A stretch of 64,000 bases of DNA, from NCBI GenBank assembly GCA_016801885.1, contig CM028905.1, forward strand, positions 12,180,706 through 12,244,705, in the 5' to 3' direction. The position numbers and the translations under genes are program-made. The notes below the pieces were generated by a model. The model made no database searches. It worked only from the letters and a program-made list of their open reading frames with translations, and had not been told where the DNA came from. Below are positions 1 to 12,864 of the stretch, piece by piece. The stretch comes from Toxotes chatareus. Lineage: Eukaryota > Chordata > Actinopteri > Toxotidae. Every line of letters begins with the position of its first letter. Position 1 is the stretch's first letter.

Positions 1-164
1 GCAGACTGACCGAGACCTGACAACAAGCTATCGGCTGAGCCTCTGATGATATGGACACTACGCTGGCATTTAAATTCTTCGAATAAAATAGCGTCATATA
101 AACAAAGCCTTACAAACATTTCATGGTCACTATATACATATAATTTCCACTCTGCATTCTCACC
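1..164 (+). promoter_or_regulatory. kif3a: kif3a 5' leader / proximal promoter (partial)
   Basis: Sequence immediately upstream of the kif3a initiator ATG at 165. It must contain at least the 5' untranslated part of exon 1, since the ATG lies six bases before a consensus GTAAGT donor. No clear TATA box stands out, and the window edge cuts off whatever lies further upstream. The transcription start cannot be placed. Confidence 0.4.
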
Positions 165-3100
165 ATGCCGGTAAGTTAGCAGGCCTGTTTGCATTTTTTT
201 TGTTTTGTTTGGAAAGGGGTTCCTCCCTTCCGACTACACTGATATAATGCTAACCGGTTAGCATGCTAGCGTACCAGTTGCCGTTCGCACAGGATGTAAA
301 TAAATTGCTCACTGTTCCGAGCGCTGGGTGTTTGCCAGTGAATCGCCACAAACCAGGTAGCATGACGTCTAAACTATGTGGGCTTTTGACCGAAATTTAT
401 TTTCCAAATAAGCTGTCTGCGGTTCAAGGTAATGTTACCGTCAACGTTGGCAACCTAAACGTTTGCCTGCCTAGCAACCGAGCAGACGGCAAAGATGATA
501 ACGTTCGGCTGACCAACGTTAGCTAGCGTCTCTAAATGATTTGACTCACTCTTTTAACATCCCACTTGCAAACACATTGCTGTGTGGGGTGTTTTTCTAC
601 CTACAACAGCTGGCCAGCTATGCCCCTTTGTCTATGCTGGTTACCTGATATTGTAGATTTGTCGATTAATTATCATTACGTTTAACCTACATCCTATGAC
701 AAAACCATCTCTTACTATGGTCCGTTTTTTTCACAGAGCAATAAGCTTGAGAAGCCTGACAAGCAGGAGGTCAGTGATAATGTCAAGGTGGTAGTGAGAT
801 GTCGTCCCCTCAACCAGAAAGAGAAGATGATGGGCCACAAACAGGCCGTCATAGTGGACGAGATCCGTGGGACCATAACGGTCAACAAGCTGGAGACTCC
901 TCATGAGCCTCCCAAGACCTTCACCTTTGACACTGTGTTTGGACCAGACAGCAAACAGCTGGATGTCTACAATCTCACAGCCCGCCCCATCATCGACTCA
1001 GTATTAGAGGGTTACAATGGTACATTTAGTGTGACAGTAACAATCATAGTTATTGCTGTGTCAGAATCATCAGTTTAATGACTGCATTAACTGACTCTGA
1101 CACAGACGCTCAAACATGCATTTCATTGCCTTTTCTAAATCTAATCTTTGTAATATTGTTGTCATTCTGTTGTCCATTTTAGGCACCATTTTTGCGTATG
1201 GGCAAACTGGCACAGGAAAAACATTCACCATGGAGGGTGTGAGAGCAGTGCCAGAACTCAGAGGGATTATCCCAAACTCCTTTGCTCATATTTTTGGTCA
1301 CATTGCCAAGGCAGAAGGTGACACCAGGTAACCCCCCCCCATCCGATGAATACCATACCAAGTTTATATTTGTGATTTGAACACTTCACCACAAGCAGTC
1401 TTTTGAAATAAAGCAATCAGTGAGTGATTTTGTGCTGAAGCAACAGTCACATCAGTTGGAAAATTCCTTGTAAGTCACTCTTAAGGATGTGGGTGCGCAC
1501 TTCTGGTTTTATTCAACTCGTATGTAGTCTTAAGATACATTTGGAGAAAGTGAAACTGATCAAAGTTTAGCTGAATTTATTTTTTATTTTTGGATAAAAA
1601 AATCATATTATTTATTACTTTGATTTGATGGCTTATGTGAGGTGGTTTTTTGTGATTGAAGTCTTACTACCAGAATAAAATGCGCCATATAAACAGGGCA
1701 CAAGTATTATGAGTGAAAGTTTTATCGACAAACTCTGTTTTGCTATTTTCAGTTTTACGTTTGTCTGACTTTGTATACACATTTAACATTCACAGGTTTT
1801 TGGTTCGTGTTTCATACCTGGAGATTTACAACGAGGAAGTGCGGGATTTGTTGGGCAAGGACCAGATGCAGAGGCTAGAGGTAAAATGGTGAACAGACAG
1901 TTCAGTGATTAATATCAAAACTGCCTTGGAGAATCTGTCACATAGGGCAATTAAGTCATTTTTCCAAGTGTGAAAAACTTTAACGGTGGTTGAATAGATT
2001 TGCTTGAATTACCAGTTTGATACTGACCGCAGTTTTCCGTGATAAAGTTCTGTTTTTCTGTCATAGGTTAAAGAAAGACCAGATGTTGGTGTCTACATCA
2101 AAGATCTCTCTGGTTATGTTGTGAACAATGCTGACGACATGGACAGGATTATGACACTGGGACACAAAAACCGTGAGAAGAATGACTGGTGGAATTATGA
2201 TGGAAATAGAACCCACAAAATCAAAAACTGAACCTTAACAGACTCTTACGCAATGGGCTTATGTCCAAATGTACTTTACAAGCTGTTAATAGACAGAAAC
2301 TGCATGACAGAAAGTTTACAAAATGCAAAGATAATAATTTAAAACATTTTTAATTCGGCTCACATGTTGAAGTTGTAAAATGTAAAATTGCTCTTATGAG
2401 TCATGTTATCTGATGAAATTGTATTCTTATTTTTAATGTTCTTCCACTATGCATAGGCTCTGTTGGTGCCACAAACATGAATGAACACAGCTCACGTTCT
2501 CATGCTATCTTCACCATCACCATCGAGTGCAGCGAGAAGGGTGTGGATGGAAACCAGCATGTGCGCATGGGAAAACTTCATCTGGTTGACCTTGCAGTAT
2601 GTATGAGCTAACATAAACCACTACCTAGATAATGAGATGAGACTGATGTAACTAGGATATGTGCCCTATCACTCACAGTCCATCTTGCCATTATCAGTTA
2701 ATCTACCACGCTCCCCCCTCACAGGGCTCAGAAAGACAAGGCAAGACTGGAGCCACAGGTCAACGTTTAAAAGAAGCGACCAAGATCAATCTCTCCCTCT
2801 CCACACTGGGTAATGTCATTTCTGCCCTGGTAGACGGCAAGAGCACACACGTTCCCTACAGGAACTCCAAACTAACCCGTCTGCTGCAGGATTCACTCGG
2901 AGGAAACTCCAAGACCATGATGGTACAGTGCATGTTTCAGAACAGTACTAGAGATGCGTACTAGAGCGACATAAAAACCTCTGGTCTTTGAAGCAACAAA
3001 TGCTTCATTTGAGAGAGCAATAAATGTACAAATTGGCATTTTCTAAGCTTTTGGAAATTCTAAGCATTTTGCCATTCTCGACATTCCAGTGTTTGCCTTG

Positions 3101-6100
3101 GATTTTGAATCACACACTTTTCCCCACCAGTGTGCAAATATAGGCCCTGCAGACTATAACTACGATGAGACCATCAGTACCCTGCGCTACGCCAATAGGG
3201 CTAAAAACATCAAGAACAAAGCCCGGATCAATGAGGATCCTAAGGATGCCCTCCTGCGCCAGTTTCAGAAGGAGATTGAGGAGCTGAAGAAGAAACTGGA
3301 GGAAGGTAACGAGCTTGGCAGTGAAAAATAATCACGTTGTTTGGATTATAGTTCTTTTTAAAGTCCAGTTGAAATGAAATTGTTATTTTTATTTATTTAT
3401 TTTTTTTAGCTACAAAATGCATATCGTCTCTATAAATCAAAGATGCATGACGTGGCTCCACTTCATCCCACTGTACAAAAATTAAGCCAAAATATCCCTC
3501 ATAAAGGTGCTGCCATCTTGCATTGGTGACATCGTTTGAATCCAGAGTCTGTGCAGTAGTGATCAGGGGGGTAGAGCTGTGGTAGTTTTTGTGCATTCCC
3601 AACTGTCAATTGCAGCTGTCAGTCATTATATCACACCCCTTTTTTATAGCATCAAATAAGACAATGAACAGCTCAACATACATCATCATGAAAAGAACTA
3701 CCTAAAATGACAGACAGAAACCATCTTTGGAAAAAATGTATTTGACATGTACTTTGATTTTCTTTTTTTGGCTTGGCCTGTGTCCCAACCACGTACTGCT
3801 GCCTGCCACTAGGGGCCAGTCGAGATGTTTTAGCTTTACTTGTGGAGACCTGTCATGTTATGTTTTTTATATACAGTCATTGGAGCAGCCAGTCAAATCT
3901 TTCATAAAGCAGTAACGCAAGTGTTCTATAGTAGGTGGAGCAGACAATCACACTGAGCCAGACAGCAGCCTGCTACATAATACAAGAGCCACAGACTCTG
4001 AACAGCAGCCCCCAGTAGCTTTCCAGGTTTATTCTCCTTCTTATCTAACCTACAAGTAGAACACAGGCCTTCAAACAAACTAATGTACATGGGGAAAAAG
4101 TGCTCCACTAGCCACAATTTGTAGGATAGATAGCTAATAAGCTGGTTAGCTGCATTAAAGGCCATCGAAGTACAGCTGCAAATGTCACTGTGGTCTTACC
4201 CTTTAAAATAATTTCTAACAGCACACTGTCCACCCATGACTTGTAGCAATAGCGCAGATTTGTTAACTTTGTCTCTCGTCCTCTACTGGCGTTTTGCTAG
4301 TCTGCCACCTGCTATCAATCAAACACAGACGATGCACACTTCCAACCAAAAAGGAACATTTCTGACATTTCCCCCAAAGACCTGTTTTTCTTCCTTTTGA
4401 TAAAGCAATGTGATTTCCTTTGAAATTCAAAGAGTTTTGTGTCATTCTAGGTGAAGAGATCTCTGGCTCAGAGGGTAGTGGATCAGAAGAGATGGATGAA
4501 GGCGATGATGAAGTAGGGGAGGCAGGAGAGGGCCGCAGGAGAAGAAGAGGTAAGAATTTGTGTTAAATACACACAGATTGTGCAGAGCTAGAGCAAATGA
4601 CTGAAAATCTGTCGATGCAATCTTCAGAAGCCTGGGAGGAAGGTTTTTCATGCATTTAAAATGTGGTTTTGGTAAATGGTTGGATATACATATCTGTAGT
4701 TTGTATTTATCTAGTTTCATCTTTTATCTGTGTTAATTGCAGTGTGAGTCAGCATTTAGTTCATCAGATGATTATCAAGCTCAAGTCGTTTACAGGGCAG
4801 TGGTTAGCCTCTCAGCCTCAGACTTCCATAAACATAATACTGTTCTCATTTAGGAGTTCCCCTTGTATTCTCACCTTCTACTCTTCAAAGTTTTTAAGTG
4901 GAAAATATTAAATGCACATGAAGAACCATAATTAAGTCATCACATGTTGCAATGCTGACTCTGATGTTCTTGAAAGGCCACGTCTTTATGGTTTATACTG
5001 CTGTCTCTTTGTCATAATTATTCTCTCCAATACTATAGTATTAGGTTACTCTGAATTAATAAAAACCAAATCATGGTGCAGTGCTGAATCTGCAGTTTGC
5101 ATGTGTGCTGATGCGTGATTTCTTAGACATACATAAAGTTCTTAGAGTCTGCTTTAAGCTCTGCAAAGGAACAGCTCATAGAGTGCTACATCTCTACCTC
5201 AGCCTGTTTCTCACAGCAGGTTTTGGTGGGTATGGCACTTCCTCTGCTTCTTTTCCAGACAGTAGCGGCGGCGGCAGCAGCAGCCATAGCTCAGAATTTG
5301 CGTGTTCCTCCTCAGTGCCACCACCCACTGAGGAAAAACCTCAGAATAGTGAGTTGGAGCAGCACTCTGCTCTGCCCACCCACCTGCCCAAAAAAACCCA
5401 AGCCCTTTTCACACATGGAACCCATACAATTGCTGGTTTTAACTATGAATATAAAGCAATATTTATGGCGTTTACGCTGAGTCCTTCTATACAGCCATCC
5501 ATCCATCCATCTTCTGCCATGTATCCTGGGTCAGGTTGTGGTGCTGTTCTACACAGGAAAATACAGTGCTGAGTCTTGTTATCATTGCTGGAGGATTTTA
5601 GGTGGCAAAAAAAATATGCCACCAAGGATGAATCAGTTTTCAGGATTAGAAAGTATATTTTGCAGTTGATTGGCTGTTTATCTCCATGACTTAATTGTTG
5701 CCCCCCAGAAGTGCCTTGAGAGGCTTGCCTAAACTTTACCATCCCCAACAGTTGTCAAAACATCCTGTTGCTCCCCTCAAGGAATGTTTATCAGTTTTAA
5801 TCATACATTAAATAGGATGAGGAATTCTGCAGCCAACTGATATAGTCTGTTAAAGGCCTGAAAATTACAAGTGTAAATTTTTTCAAAAGATTTTTTTCTT
5901 TGCTCTGCATCTCCTGAATTGCCCGTACACTGCCTTTAGCTTTTGTAGTTAAACAGTTTTTCTGTTTTTATTCTGTAAATATTTGGCATGGATGAAAGTC
6001 TAAAAGTGAAAACAGCTTGACTAATGTGTTTGATATATACCTTTATTTGTGCTGTGTATGTAGGTGTTTTTTAAGGGGGATTTCCTGATGCCTTGATGTC

Positions 6101-9100
6101 TTGTTTGCAACCTTAGTCATTCATAGTATTTCCTTTCTAATTCATTTCTTACCCTGGTTCTTATTAGGTAATATGTCTGTTTGTAAAGCTGTCTCAAGAA
6201 GAGTGCACAAGATGAACAAGCAAGTCTGGGTGATGTCTGTGATCCAACTTTACATCGTTATATTTAGCTGCATTTGGCGAAATGTTCCTTGGCTTATTTT
6301 GGGGCATTTTATGCTTTGATCAGATTCTGTCGGATTATATATGTTTTTTTTTTTTTCCTTAGAAGGTTGTGTAGCTTATGAAGAAGGAGACTTGTATTGT
6401 ATTGTGTCAATTATCTTATTGACACTTGAGACGTCCTAACTTGGCAAATGAGTGAATTGAGTATTTATGCATTATATTGCATGTGTGAAAGGGGCTTTAT
6501 ACTTTCCCTTTGTCATCCTTTGCCTCTCCTATAGACACAGTCCAGATCCCCTCACTGCTACTGACCATTCTCCTTTGTTTTCATGTCCCAAGTACCTATT
6601 GTTAGGATTTGCACAAAAATGATTGCATAGGTTTCTGGTGAGCAGTGGTTGCAAGGATGTTTCAGGACAGAATTAAAATTAGGCTGTCGCACTGTTGAAC
6701 CAGTCCTCCTGAAGGACTGACACGCATGATCACAGTTTTGGCATCGTAGGTTGTTTTTGCACAATAATTTCATATCAGCAGTTTCAGCTTAAACCTCTTC
6801 CGGACTTTATTGTGTTGTCTGTAACCCCTGTTACTTTGGAAAATGCAGTTCACATCATGTTTCATTATGTGGAGTGATGCATTTCTATTTCTGTCTATTC
6901 ACTGTCACTTATCCTTTGGCATTTAATTATTTTAACTCATCTTTTTTAGTTGGGTCTCTCTTTGTCACCCTCCTCTATAGAGTCATAAGACTTTTGAGAT
7001 TACTCTGTAATGTGTTGCTCTTTGTCTCTCTCTCTCCTCCTCCTGGTGCAAATGCCGCCTGTCTGACTTGCTATACTCCTCTTAATTCAAGAAGAGAGAG
7101 GTTGGTGTGAGAATCTACATGGTCCTACTGTCCAGTAGCACTGGTGTCACAACTCACGTAAATTATCCAGATGGCCGCTGTGTGTTGTAGCTAATATTTC
7201 ACTCATTTTGACTAATTTGATAACAGACTATCGAATACTTGCTGGTAACAATTTTCTGTCTGTCCGTGTATGACTTCCACTGCCATGGGTCTCATGTTGT
7301 AAATCTTGATAACTACCATGTAATTCAGAGAATTTCATCTTGACCGTTTCCTTTATCTTTACATTTTGCTTACACTAACAATAATTATTTAATACTGTGC
7401 ATTAGCAGGTCAGAACTTTGTGCAGCTGGATCTGACTGACACTCACTGTTAGGACTGAGGTTCCTTCAAAAAAATTCATAAATTTGACTTCTCTTGTGCA
7501 AAATTATGAATGAAACTGCACAGATTAAATAATACTAATGCTGATTAAAAAGAACAGTATAAGAAGAATTAATCTGCTTTTAAATCATTCTAACCTAAAC
7601 ACTGACATGTGCTTGGCATAAGAAGACACAGCTAAAACAATCTGTGAGTTGACACTAAGACACTATGGTTCCCTGTGTGTCTCTCTTTAGGGAGGAAGAA
7701 GGTTTCTCCGGACAAGATGGTGGAGATGCAGGCAAAGATTGAAGAGGAAAGAAAGGCTCTGGAGGCCAAGCTAGACATGGAAGAGGAGGAGAGGAACAAG
7801 GCAAGAGCAGAGCTGGAGAAGAGGGAGAAGGACCTGCTCAAAGCCCAGTGAGTCCCTGAAAAGAAAACAGGTTATTCAGTGTTTTGGGTGAAAGCCTTAA
7901 ATGCGGTATAGGCTGTAATGCAAATCGAATAACCTGTAATGTTTTCCTTCATCGATAATGAAGGATGGTCCTGAGTACCCTACCAGCAGTAATTATCAAT
8001 GATACCACTCATTTCATGCTTGATCTACCCCTAACCTCTTAGGCAGGAGCATCACCTTCTGCTGGAGAAACTGTCGGCTCTAGAGAAGAAGGTGATTGTG
8101 GGTGGGGTGGACCTCTTGGCCAAGGCAGAGGAGCAGGAGAGGCTCTTGCAGGAGTCCAACAATGAACTTGAAGAACGTCGCAGGAGGGCAGAGCAGCTGC
8201 GGAAGGAGCTGGAGGAGAAGGAGGTGAGGATAGATGATGAGTGTTTGCATGAGTCATTCATGCTGTTGTATGACATGAAATGTTTTCAGAGATGTGTGCA
8301 TTACTTATATGAAATATTGAAAACTCTCTGTAACTTAAATAATAATAAGGTGTAGTGCTTGTATGGGCATAAACAGTTTCACTTCCATAATCACAAGATT
8401 AAAATACTACCGTGTTCACCCACACATCTAACGTCAGCTGTCTACAACTCTGCCACATGGTGCAGTGGGAGACAGGTAATGATATCAGAAACCACAGTTT
8501 AGATGTTTAGAGGGGGGTATTTTCAGTATTTGATTTACACTGAAATGGCTGCATCATTGTGGTTGGGAAATACATCTCAGATACACTCTCTCGCTTTCGC
8601 TTTGTACATGGAAAATAAATGTGTAGAGAAAAGTCCTAGTCTTACATATATGAAAAGTTTGAAGACATTATCTTGACTTCTGCCCTTCATCTACATAGGT
8701 TCCTTACAGTCACAACGACAGACCATAGCTTCCTTGCTGCAGCTTCTTTCTGCATAATCATTGATCCCTCTCCCCCTTAAAACAGCAAGAACGTCTGGAC
8801 ATAGAAGAAAAATATACTAGCCTTCAGGAGGAGGCTCAAGGAAAGACCAAAAAGCTGAAGAAAGTGTGGACCATGCTGATGGCTGCCAAGTCAGAAGTAA
8901 GCATAACATGATCACTGAGAGTGATCATTTAAAGGCACCTGTCAGGGCAGCGGGGTGGTGTGACGTGTAGGGCCAATCATACAGTATCATCTGCATCAAG
9001 ACTTGTTACAAAATAATTCTTTAGTCTGTACCTAATTTTTGAAACTCAGTACATATTTGTAGTTAGTTTTGATTGATCAGGTGAATATAGTCAGACTGTG

Positions 9101-11315
9101 GTTGTTTTGTTTGTTAGATGGCAGATCTACAGCAGGAGCATCACAGAGAGATCGAAGGCCTCCTGGAGAACATCCGCCAGCTGAGCCGAGAGCTGCGGCT
9201 GCAGATGCTCATCATAGACAACTTTATTCCCCAGGAATACCAGGTGTGTGTCTTTCTGTGTGTTTGTGTACTTAAATATGTAGCACTACGGCTCTGTCTG
9301 ATTTTTAATATTCTGCCTAATACCTATAACTTCTGTTGTTCCCTCACCTCTGTCCACACAAAAAGAGGCATCACATGAATTATGTGGCCCACAATATATA
9401 AAACATTTGTTTAATATGTTTGTATTCGTTCACTGGTAGCATCATGTCATGCCACAAGAAGGACAGGACAGACAGCACCCAGTAAGTTTTAAAACAAAAC
9501 AGCAGCTACAAAGAACTCCATTTGTAACAGTCACTGGCTGCAGGTGGCACAAATGTCCAAATTGCAGAAGCTGTTGCCTTTTATATCTGTAGATGGTGCA
9601 CAATAGCACATCTGCATTAACCTGCTGGCACTGCATCTCTGCATCTCTGCAGGTGCATGATATTGGTTAGTTTGAGGAGCGAAATAACAGTGACAATGTC
9701 TGTTCGTAATTTTTTTCTCATGTTTTCCTGTGTAGGAGATGATCGAGAATTATGTGCACTGGAATGAAGACATTGGAGAGTGGCAGCTGGTGAGCTCATG
9801 CTGCAAAACTCATGCACACACTGTAGTCTGTGCTTTGATTAACATCAACTCTGGAAACTCTGAATTTGGGACTACTTCTCAATATTTTGTGTCTCCATAC
9901 TTTGCATCTTTCAGAAATGTGTGGCATACACTGGCAACAATATGAGAAAACAGACCCCTGCTCCAGACAAAAAAGAAAAGGACGTGAGTTTTTAAAGACA
10001 GTTTTTGTGCAGTTGACCAATCTTTTTACTCCTCTTGCCTCCATTGTTGACCTCTCTCTTCTTTCTGTCCGGGCCTCTTGTAGCCATTTGAGGTGGATCT
10101 GTCCCACGTGTATCTGGCCTACACAGAGGAGAGCATGCGTCAGTCACTGATGAAACTAGAGAGACCCAGAACCTCAAAAAGTAGCAAGAGTGGCCGACCC
10201 AAGACTGGACGAAGGTAATGTGCTCTGTATACAGCCTGAAGCTCCACATCTTGTGGAGCATTATTTATGCACCAGTCCACCATATAGATTCTCAGAGATG
10301 GTTCCCTTCATCAGTCTTTGACTCCATTTTTACTGTCACCTCATGTGATTTAATGCACTTTGCTTTACACGGAGCTTCGTACATGTGTCTCTGTTCACAA
10401 ATTTGATTGATTTCATCTTGGTTTCTCAGGTCAGCCCTACTTTTAGTTCACAGGTCGATTGGAATGCTGCAAAAACTGTTTGACAACTTTCACAAAGTAA
10501 AAAAAGCTAATAACTATCGACCTATTTACAGACACACATGGATGACTCAGGGGTTACTGTTATCAGGGATCAGGTAAATGCTACAGAAGCACATTAAACA
10601 GCTTCTGTTTGACTGCACACATTCAAATCGTAACCTGGTCTCTTGCTGTTGCTTGTGACAGGGAGAGATGGCTGATTTTAGCATAATTTCAATGTCACTT
10701 CAGCTTGTGATCTTATATCCACGTCTACAGACCGTTCACTAGCATAGTTACTCTTGGGAGGAGTGATGATTGTTTATGTATCTGGGAGAGACTGGAAATC
10801 GAAATCTCCCTATATTGTGTCTCAAATCACCTCTAGAAGCGGTTTAAACAATTAGATTGAGGTCCATCTCTAGTCCTTGTTGGATGCGTTTTCACTCATC
10901 TGTTTTCATATCAGATCTTCATTTAATTTTGGCACTTGATGACATTTGAAGTGACTAAGTGTGAATGGGGTATTTCTGAATAGCAAAAACCTGCTTCTGG
11001 GTCAGGTTCACACTCAGTTTTGCCATTTCAACACATTTTAACAGTTTTTCATCAGTTAGGTTCCATCACATTGTCCCATCGGTATATATAAGCGTTGTTG
11101 GTTGTGGATGTTTGGCCGCACTGTATAATTAGTCTATATATAACATGTTGATATGAAGTGTTAGCATGATAGTATTTGCCGTTATCATGATTTTCTGTAT
11201 TTCTGAGAAATGAGAAGGCTCTCTGAGGTTGTTGATAACACTTATCATGCGTTCATCTCCACACAGGAAAAGATCTGCAAAGCCAGAGGCTGTGATCGAA
11301 TCCCTTTTGCAGTAA
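165..11315 (+). CDS. kif3a: Kinesin-like protein KIF3A, 17 coding exons
   Basis: Plus-end-directed motor subunit of heterotrimeric kinesin-2 (with KIF3B/C and KAP3), which drives anterograde intraflagellar transport in cilia. Coding exons: 165-170, 737-1019, 1183-1327, 1796-1880, 2067-2172, 2457-2596, 2725-2922, 3131-3305, 4451-4549, 7691-7847, 8043-8223, 8786-8896, 9118-9243, 9736-9789, 9915-9983, 10084-10214, 11267-11315. They total 2115 nt, or 704 residues, close to the roughly 700 of mammalian KIF3A. All junctions are GT-AG and in phase. The N-terminal motor domain shows the P-loop GQTGTGKT (about residues 103-110), switch I NEHSSRSH and switch II DLAGSER. An acidic then basic hinge follows (GSEEMDEGDDE, RRRRR), then a long coiled coil from KKVSPDKMVEMQ through LENIRQLSRELRLQM, and a basic tail ending SLLQ. 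The first coding exon carries only Met-Pro. Paralogues kif3b/kif3c are excluded by the hinge and tail match to KIF3A. Confidence 0.96.
247..264. promoter_or_regulatory. 18-bp perfect palindrome with Grainyhead-like core in kif3a intron 1
   Basis: ATGCTAACCGGTTAGCAT is its own reverse complement. Its centre, AACCGGTT (252-259), is the consensus site of Grainyhead-like (GRHL/CP2) epithelial transcription factors. It lies 77 bp inside intron 1, directly after the first coding exon, a common place for promoter-proximal regulatory sites. GGCAAC (449-454) and AGCAAC (473-478), which resemble RFX X-box half-sites, follow in the same intron, but no full X-box is present. Binding is inferred, not shown. 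Confidence 0.35.
3395..4240. repeat. Probable dispersed repeat in kif3a intron 8
   Basis: Part of the 1.1-kb intron between kif3a exons 8 and 9. It has the look of a multi-copy teleost repeat: phrases such as CACTAGGGGCCAGTC and GTCAGTCATTATATCACACC resemble repeat text I recall from other fish introns. It has no open frame of substance. Boundaries are approximate and I could not find terminal inverted repeats or a target duplication. Confidence 0.3.
5220..5348 (+). other. kif3a: Likely alternative (cassette) coding exon of kif3a
   Basis: Within the 3.1-kb intron between exons 9 and 10, a pyrimidine-rich acceptor ending TCACAGCAG is followed by an open stretch. It ends at an excellent donor, A|GTGAGT. 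The exon is exactly 129 nt, enters with the one leftover base of exon 9 and leaves with one leftover base for exon 10. Inclusion therefore adds 43 residues without changing frame (protein 747 residues). The insert is Ser/Gly/Pro-rich (GGYGTSSASF, SSGGGSSSHSS, VPPPTEEKPQ). It falls in the hinge between the acidic/basic segment and the KKVSPDK coiled coil. I recall mammalian KIF3A isoforms carrying a Ser-rich insert at this point, which supports a real alternative exon. The sequence differs from the mammalian insert, so this is not certain. Confidence 0.55.
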
Positions 11316-12420
11316 AGACAACATAGAGGACGGCTACATTTCACTGCAACTTTCATGTTACCTTATAAAAAGAAGTCATTAGTCGAGTGTAAAGAAGTTA
11401 TTGTTGTACATTATTAAAAGATTATCTGAATGCACTGTATAGCTGGCAAGGTTTTAAATTTGAAGACGCTGTTGTTCGGGTAGCACTCATGATAGGATTA
11501 AGACCTCTTGGCCAAGGGGGACCTGATATTCGTATTCTAGTGTAAGACATCTTTGAAGGCGCCCCACATTTCAGTGTTGCTTTGGCAGCATTTCTAAGAA
11601 CCTCTGTCTATTAGGAGGAAATCTTCCAGAAAAACATATTTCATTTGCAACATCAATCCTTTTGAAAATGACCAACAATCTGAAAGAAGCTACAAATTTG
11701 ACAGGATGCTGAAAATAGAAGTGTGCATGTGCAAACTGCAATCATATCTTCTGCAATTTGTATTTTACACAGAAGTGTTTTGCAATGAACATCACATAGG
11801 TTAAGTCTTAACCTCTGTCTTATGGATTCCCTACTATGTGAGAAGTTTGATTCATATTCAGTGGCCTGTGCTGACATGATCACACCCTGGTTAAGGGTGT
11901 ATTTTCACTTAAATTACAAGTAATTATGCTTCTCTGAGCACAAACTGTAGCCTTAGTGTTTTTTCCCACTAACTATGTAAAATCATGAACATGAATAGAA
12001 GTAAAAGTAAACACTAATTTTGGGGGGAACAAGGAGAGGAGTACGTTGGGTCAAAGGATGTGACTGAGAAGTGCGCTTTATACTCTTTCCTTTAGGTCAG
12101 AAGCATAGGGGCATGCATGCTAGCCAGGTCTTATGTTAGTGCCATTTGCTAATTTAAGTCATCTTTTTATTTTCAAATGTCAGGACACTCTGTGTTATAC
12201 TGAGATACACTATACATACTGTATGCCTTAGTTAAACACCCTAGTATGAGGCTTTTGTGGAGATAAGTTAATGTTAAGATGTTCTGTAGTGAAGGCAAAC
12301 TTGAGTTTTATTTTGTATCACAATGTATGTCAAATGTTTACACCCACCAAACCCCTGGATGTTTTATTTATTAAATTATTTTACATGTTTTATCCCACAT
12401 TCTTGTTTGTCTCTCTCTCT
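11316..12420 (+). other. kif3a: kif3a 3' untranslated region and downstream flank
   Basis: Follows the kif3a stop (TAA, 11313-11315). ATTAAA at 11413-11418 is a possible early poly(A) signal, and ATTAAA near 12369 a later one, so the 3' UTR is either about 0.1 kb or about 1.1 kb. No coding exon or RNA gene was seen. The stretch ends just before a SINE. Confidence 0.4.
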
Positions 12421-12479
12421 TAAATCAATGAGATCCCTAATTGGTCTTTGGATCTTCGAACTTTATAATGGCACATAAC

Positions 12480-12715
12480 AGCGCTGCGGTGGCTTAGGAG
12501 GTAGAGTGGGTCGTCCGCTAATCCGAAATTCTGTTCGATCCTCGGCTCCTCCGGTCCGTGTACCCAAGCATCCTTGGGCAAGATACTAAACCCCAAATTC
12601 ACACACCAATGTATGTGTGTGTTAGTTAAAAGTGCTGTATGAATGGGTGTGTGAATGGGTGAATGGCAGCTAATATTCAGCTGTCAGTTTTACATGAACG
12701 ATAAGGACTGATTGG
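12480..12715 (+). mobile_element. tRNA-derived SINE
   Basis: A tRNA-like head with A-box-like TGGCTTAGGAGGTAGAG (about 12490-12506) and a perfect RNA polymerase III B box GTTCGATCC (12533-12541). A body follows with CATCCTTGGGCAAGATACT, a phrase typical of teleost tRNA SINEs. The tail is built of GAATGGGTG-type repeats and ends around 12715. It sits between the convergent 3' ends of kif3a and il4/13A. No clean target duplication was identified. The family name is not assigned. Confidence 0.75.
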
Positions 12716-12779
12716 TCATACATGGTGTAAGCAGGGCATGCTGTGGAATAAAAAAAAAACAAACAGAAATTGCTTTCAG

Positions 12780-12864
12780 ATTATAATTTATTTATATATA
12801 AATACAAATATAAAAATAACAATAAATATTACACTTTATAATAAATAAAAATAACTTATATATA
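12780..12864 (-). promoter_or_regulatory. il4/13a: il4/13A 3' UTR with AU-rich elements and poly(A) signal
   Basis: Read on the minus strand after the stop codon (12865-12867), the sequence is almost pure A/T. It contains at least three ATTTA motifs, the AU-rich element core that destabilises many cytokine mRNAs. An AATAAA signal lies at 12787-12792 (TTTATT on the plus strand), giving a 3' UTR of roughly 90-100 nt. Since the region is AT-rich overall, some motifs may be chance. Confidence 0.55.

Noticed and set aside
263..526. 87-codon open frame near the start of the window
   Set aside because: It lies wholly inside kif3a intron 1 and starts at a chance ATG in the palindrome region. There is no domain or splice support.
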